Assembly: GCA_016282395.1 (NCBI GenBank)
Contig: JAEEKL010000191.1
Coordinates: 1 to 40,145, forward strand
Reading direction: 5' to 3'
Length of the DNA stretch: 40,145 bases
From: Bacteroidales bacterium
GTDB taxonomy: Bacteria; Bacteroidota; Bacteroidia; Bacteroidales; WCHB1-69
Shown: piece by piece, positions 38,171 to 40,145 of the stretch
Position numbering within the stretch: position 1 is the first letter of the stretch
Layout: every line of letters begins with the position of its first letter
Notes under the pieces: model-generated
Databases searched by the model: none
Seen by the model: only the letters and a program-made list of their open reading frames with translations
Told to the model about the DNA's origin: nothing
Translations under genes and position numbers: made by a program

Positions 38171-39316
38171 ATGGATAGAATGGATTTTGAAGATATTAGG
38201 CCTTATACGGACGCTGAATTTAAGGAGGCGTATTATCGGTTGATGGAGGATCCCCGATTTCAGGATGCTTTGCGTCTTTGTCTGCAAAATTACGGTGTAG
38301 AGGATTTCAGGAAGGATATGGAGCGATACCAGACCGTTGAAGAGGTGCAGGTGGAGTTCGACAAGCGGTTTTTGGATGTTTTTCTTTCCCAATCCACTAA
38401 AGGGATTTTCCTTTCTGGAATAGAGAATTTAGAGGAGGGAAAAACATATATGTTTATCGGGAACCATCGCGATATCACGTTGGATCCGGCCTTGTTGCAG
38501 TACTATTTTTTCATTGAAAAGAAGAAAACTTCTCGTATCGCGATGGGTGACAACTTGTTCACCACTCCATTGTTGGGGGAAATTGCGAAGCTGAACAAGA
38601 TGATCAAGGTGAAACGGAGTGGAACTATGCGTGAGAAGTTGGTCAATTTCCAGAAGTTGGCTGCCTATATCCAGTATTCGCTTTTTGAGGACAAAGAGTC
38701 CGTATGGATTGCCCAGCGCGATGGCCGTACCAAAGACGGCAACGATTTCACCAAGCAGGGTCTGCTGAAGATGATCACCATGGGCAACGATAAGCATCTG
38801 TTGGAAACGATCCGCAGGATGAACATAACCCCCTTGACGATTTCCTACGAGTATGAGTCCTGCGACAAAATGAAAGCCCGTGAGCTCGCTTTGAGTGAAA
38901 ACGGTCCGTACGTGAAAGAGCCGGGCGAGGATTTCAACAGCATAAAGCAGGGCATTTTCGGGCAGAAGGGTAGGGTAGCCCTCACCATTGGCCATCCGCT
39001 TGGCGATGAGTTGGATCAGGTGCCGGAAAATCTTAACAACAACGATAAACTTTATTATGTTTGTAAGCTGATAGACAAGCAGATATACAAGAATTATGCG
39101 CTGTATCCCAATAATTATATTGCGCATGATTTGATGCATCAGAATCAAGAATATGCCAACCATTATACTCCGGAAGAGAAATCGAAGTTTGAAGCCTATT
39201 TGCAAATGCAGTCCCAAACGAGTGATGTGCCGGAGGAAAAGATGCGCGCCAATCTCCTGAAAATTTACGCCACCCCTGTGGATAATTATATGAAGGCAAT
39301 TTCTGAAGAAAATTAA
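38171..39316 (+). CDS. 1-acyl-sn-glycerol-3-phosphate acyltransferase family protein
   Basis: MFIGNHRDITLDPALLQYYF acyltransferase motif, VWIAQRDGRTKDGNDFTKQGLLKM. Confidence 0.82.
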   Translation: MDRMDFEDIRPYTDAEFKEAYYRLMEDPRFQDALRLCLQNYGVEDFRKDMERYQTVEEVQVEFDKRFLDVFLSQSTKGIFLSGIENLEEGKTYMFIGNHRDITLDPALLQYYFFIEKKKTSRIAMGDNLFTTPLLGEIAKLNKMIKVKRSGTMREKLVNFQKLAAYIQYSLFEDKESVWIAQRDGRTKDGNDFTKQGLLKMITMGNDKHLLETIRRMNITPLTISYEYESCDKMKARELALSENGPYVKEPGEDFNSIKQGIFGQKGRVALTIGHPLGDELDQVPENLNNNDKLYYVCKLIDKQIYKNYALYPNNYIAHDLMHQNQEYANHYTPEEKSKFEAYLQMQSQTSDVPEEKMRANLLKIYATPVDNYMKAISEEN

Positions 39317-39332
39317 TATTTTTTAACGCTAT

Positions 39333-40145
39333 ATGGATGAGATTCAACCCCCGTCGCAACCGAAAATTCTAATCATCAGACTGAGCTCCATCGGTGATAT
39401 TGTGCTGACCACACCGGTAATCAGAGCTGTAAACGAGCAACTGCCGGAGGCAGAGGTTCATTTCTTGGTCAGAAAAGATTTAGTTTCTGTGGTTGAGAAC
39501 AATCCTCACATTCACAAGGTGCATATCTATGATCCTGAAAATGTGAGTCAAACCATTGATGAGTTGCGTCAAGAGCAATTCACCGTGGTCATTGATTTGC
39601 AGAAAACAATGCGTTCCCGCAAAGTGGTGCGCCGTCTGAAAGTTCCTTCCTATACTTTCCATAAGTATAATCTTTCGAAGTGGATCTGTTACCGTCTTAA
39701 GATGAACGGTTTGCCGGAAACACATATCGTTGAAAGGTACTTTGAAGCGGTCAAGGAATTGGATGTTCACAACGACCACAAAGGGTTGGAGTTTTACATT
39801 CCTGAAAACCAAGGTTTTGACGAAGACGACCTGCCGATGATGTTCGAGGACGGATTCGTGGCCGTCGTGTTGGCCGCGCAGCATTTCACCAAGCGCATTC
39901 CGGTGAGCAAGGTGGTGGAAATTGGCAGCATTTTGCACAAGCCGATCATGCTGTTAGGGGGCAAAGACGTTTTTGAAGAGGGCGAGCAGGTGGTTTCCCA
40001 GCTTGGCGAGCGGGCCACCAACGGCTGCGGCAAGTACTCGTTGTACCAGTCGGCGGCCATCCTGCAGCACGCGGACTGTGTGATCACCGGCGACACGGGG
40101 TTGATGCACATCGCCGCCGCGCTGCACAAGCCTACGGCGGCCATC
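39333..40145 (+). CDS. Glycosyltransferase family 9 (heptosyltransferase-like), 3' truncated by window edge
   Basis: Own translation from ATG at 39333, open for 271 codons: MDEIQPPSQPKILIIRLSSIGDIVLTTPVIRAVNEQLPEAEVHFLVRKD...GDTGLMHIAAALHKPTAAI. Absent from ORF track. Confidence 0.9.
   Translation, partial: MDEIQPPSQPKILIIRLSSIGDIVLTTPVIRAVNEQLPEAEVHFLVRKDLVSVVENNPHIHKVHIYDPENVSQTIDELRQEQFTVVIDLQKTMRSRKVVRRLKVPSYTFHKYNLSKWICYRLKMNGLPETHIVERYFEAVKELDVHNDHKGLEFYIPENQGFDEDDLPMMFEDGFVAVVLAAQHFTKRIPVSKVVEIGSILHKPIMLLGGKDVFEEGEQVVSQLGERATNGCGKYSLYQSAAILQHADCVITGDTGLMHIAAALHKPTAAI

Noticed and set aside
39277-39285. Perfect DnaA box TGTGGATAA
   Set aside because: Isolated and inside a coding sequence (codons for PVDNYM); likely chance. 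A TTATCCACT in frr (5356-5364) is treated the same way.
1-40145. CRISPR arrays, prophage, integrases, retrons or defence operons
   Set aside because: No regularly spaced repeats, recombinases, reverse transcriptases or nuclease/toxin clusters seen; the window is mainly core genome.

Overview
A 40 kb chromosomal window that looks like Bacteroidales/Bacteroidota. The evidence is repeated TAnnTTTG (-7) promoter motifs, three proteins with type IX secretion (T9SS) C-terminal sorting domains, and typical Bacteroidota gene families. Most of it is core genome: folE, gcvH, frr, pyrH, rodA, mrdA, polyprenyl synthase, nfo, purM, queA, two rubrerythrins, mnmG, ybeY, rpiB, metG, uvrB, plus tRNA-Gln and tRNA-Arg. 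I see no phage, transposase, CRISPR array or classical defence island. Items most worth a second look: (1) a full-length PPAD-like (Porphyromonas-type peptidylarginine deiminase) T9SS protein at 342-2036. (2) An AmgK-like sugar kinase fused to a RapZ C-terminal domain at 7202-8614. (3) A ~535 bp AT-rich non-coding gap at 33038-33572 with clustered DnaA-box-like motifs, a candidate origin or DnaA-binding region. (4) Three copies of a 28-bp palindromic REP-like element with conserved GTAGAG...TCTCTAC arms and different cores. (5) A GC-rich double-hairpin intergenic element at 20560-20613. A GT9 glycosyltransferase running off the right edge (39333-40145) is missing from the supplied ORF track.
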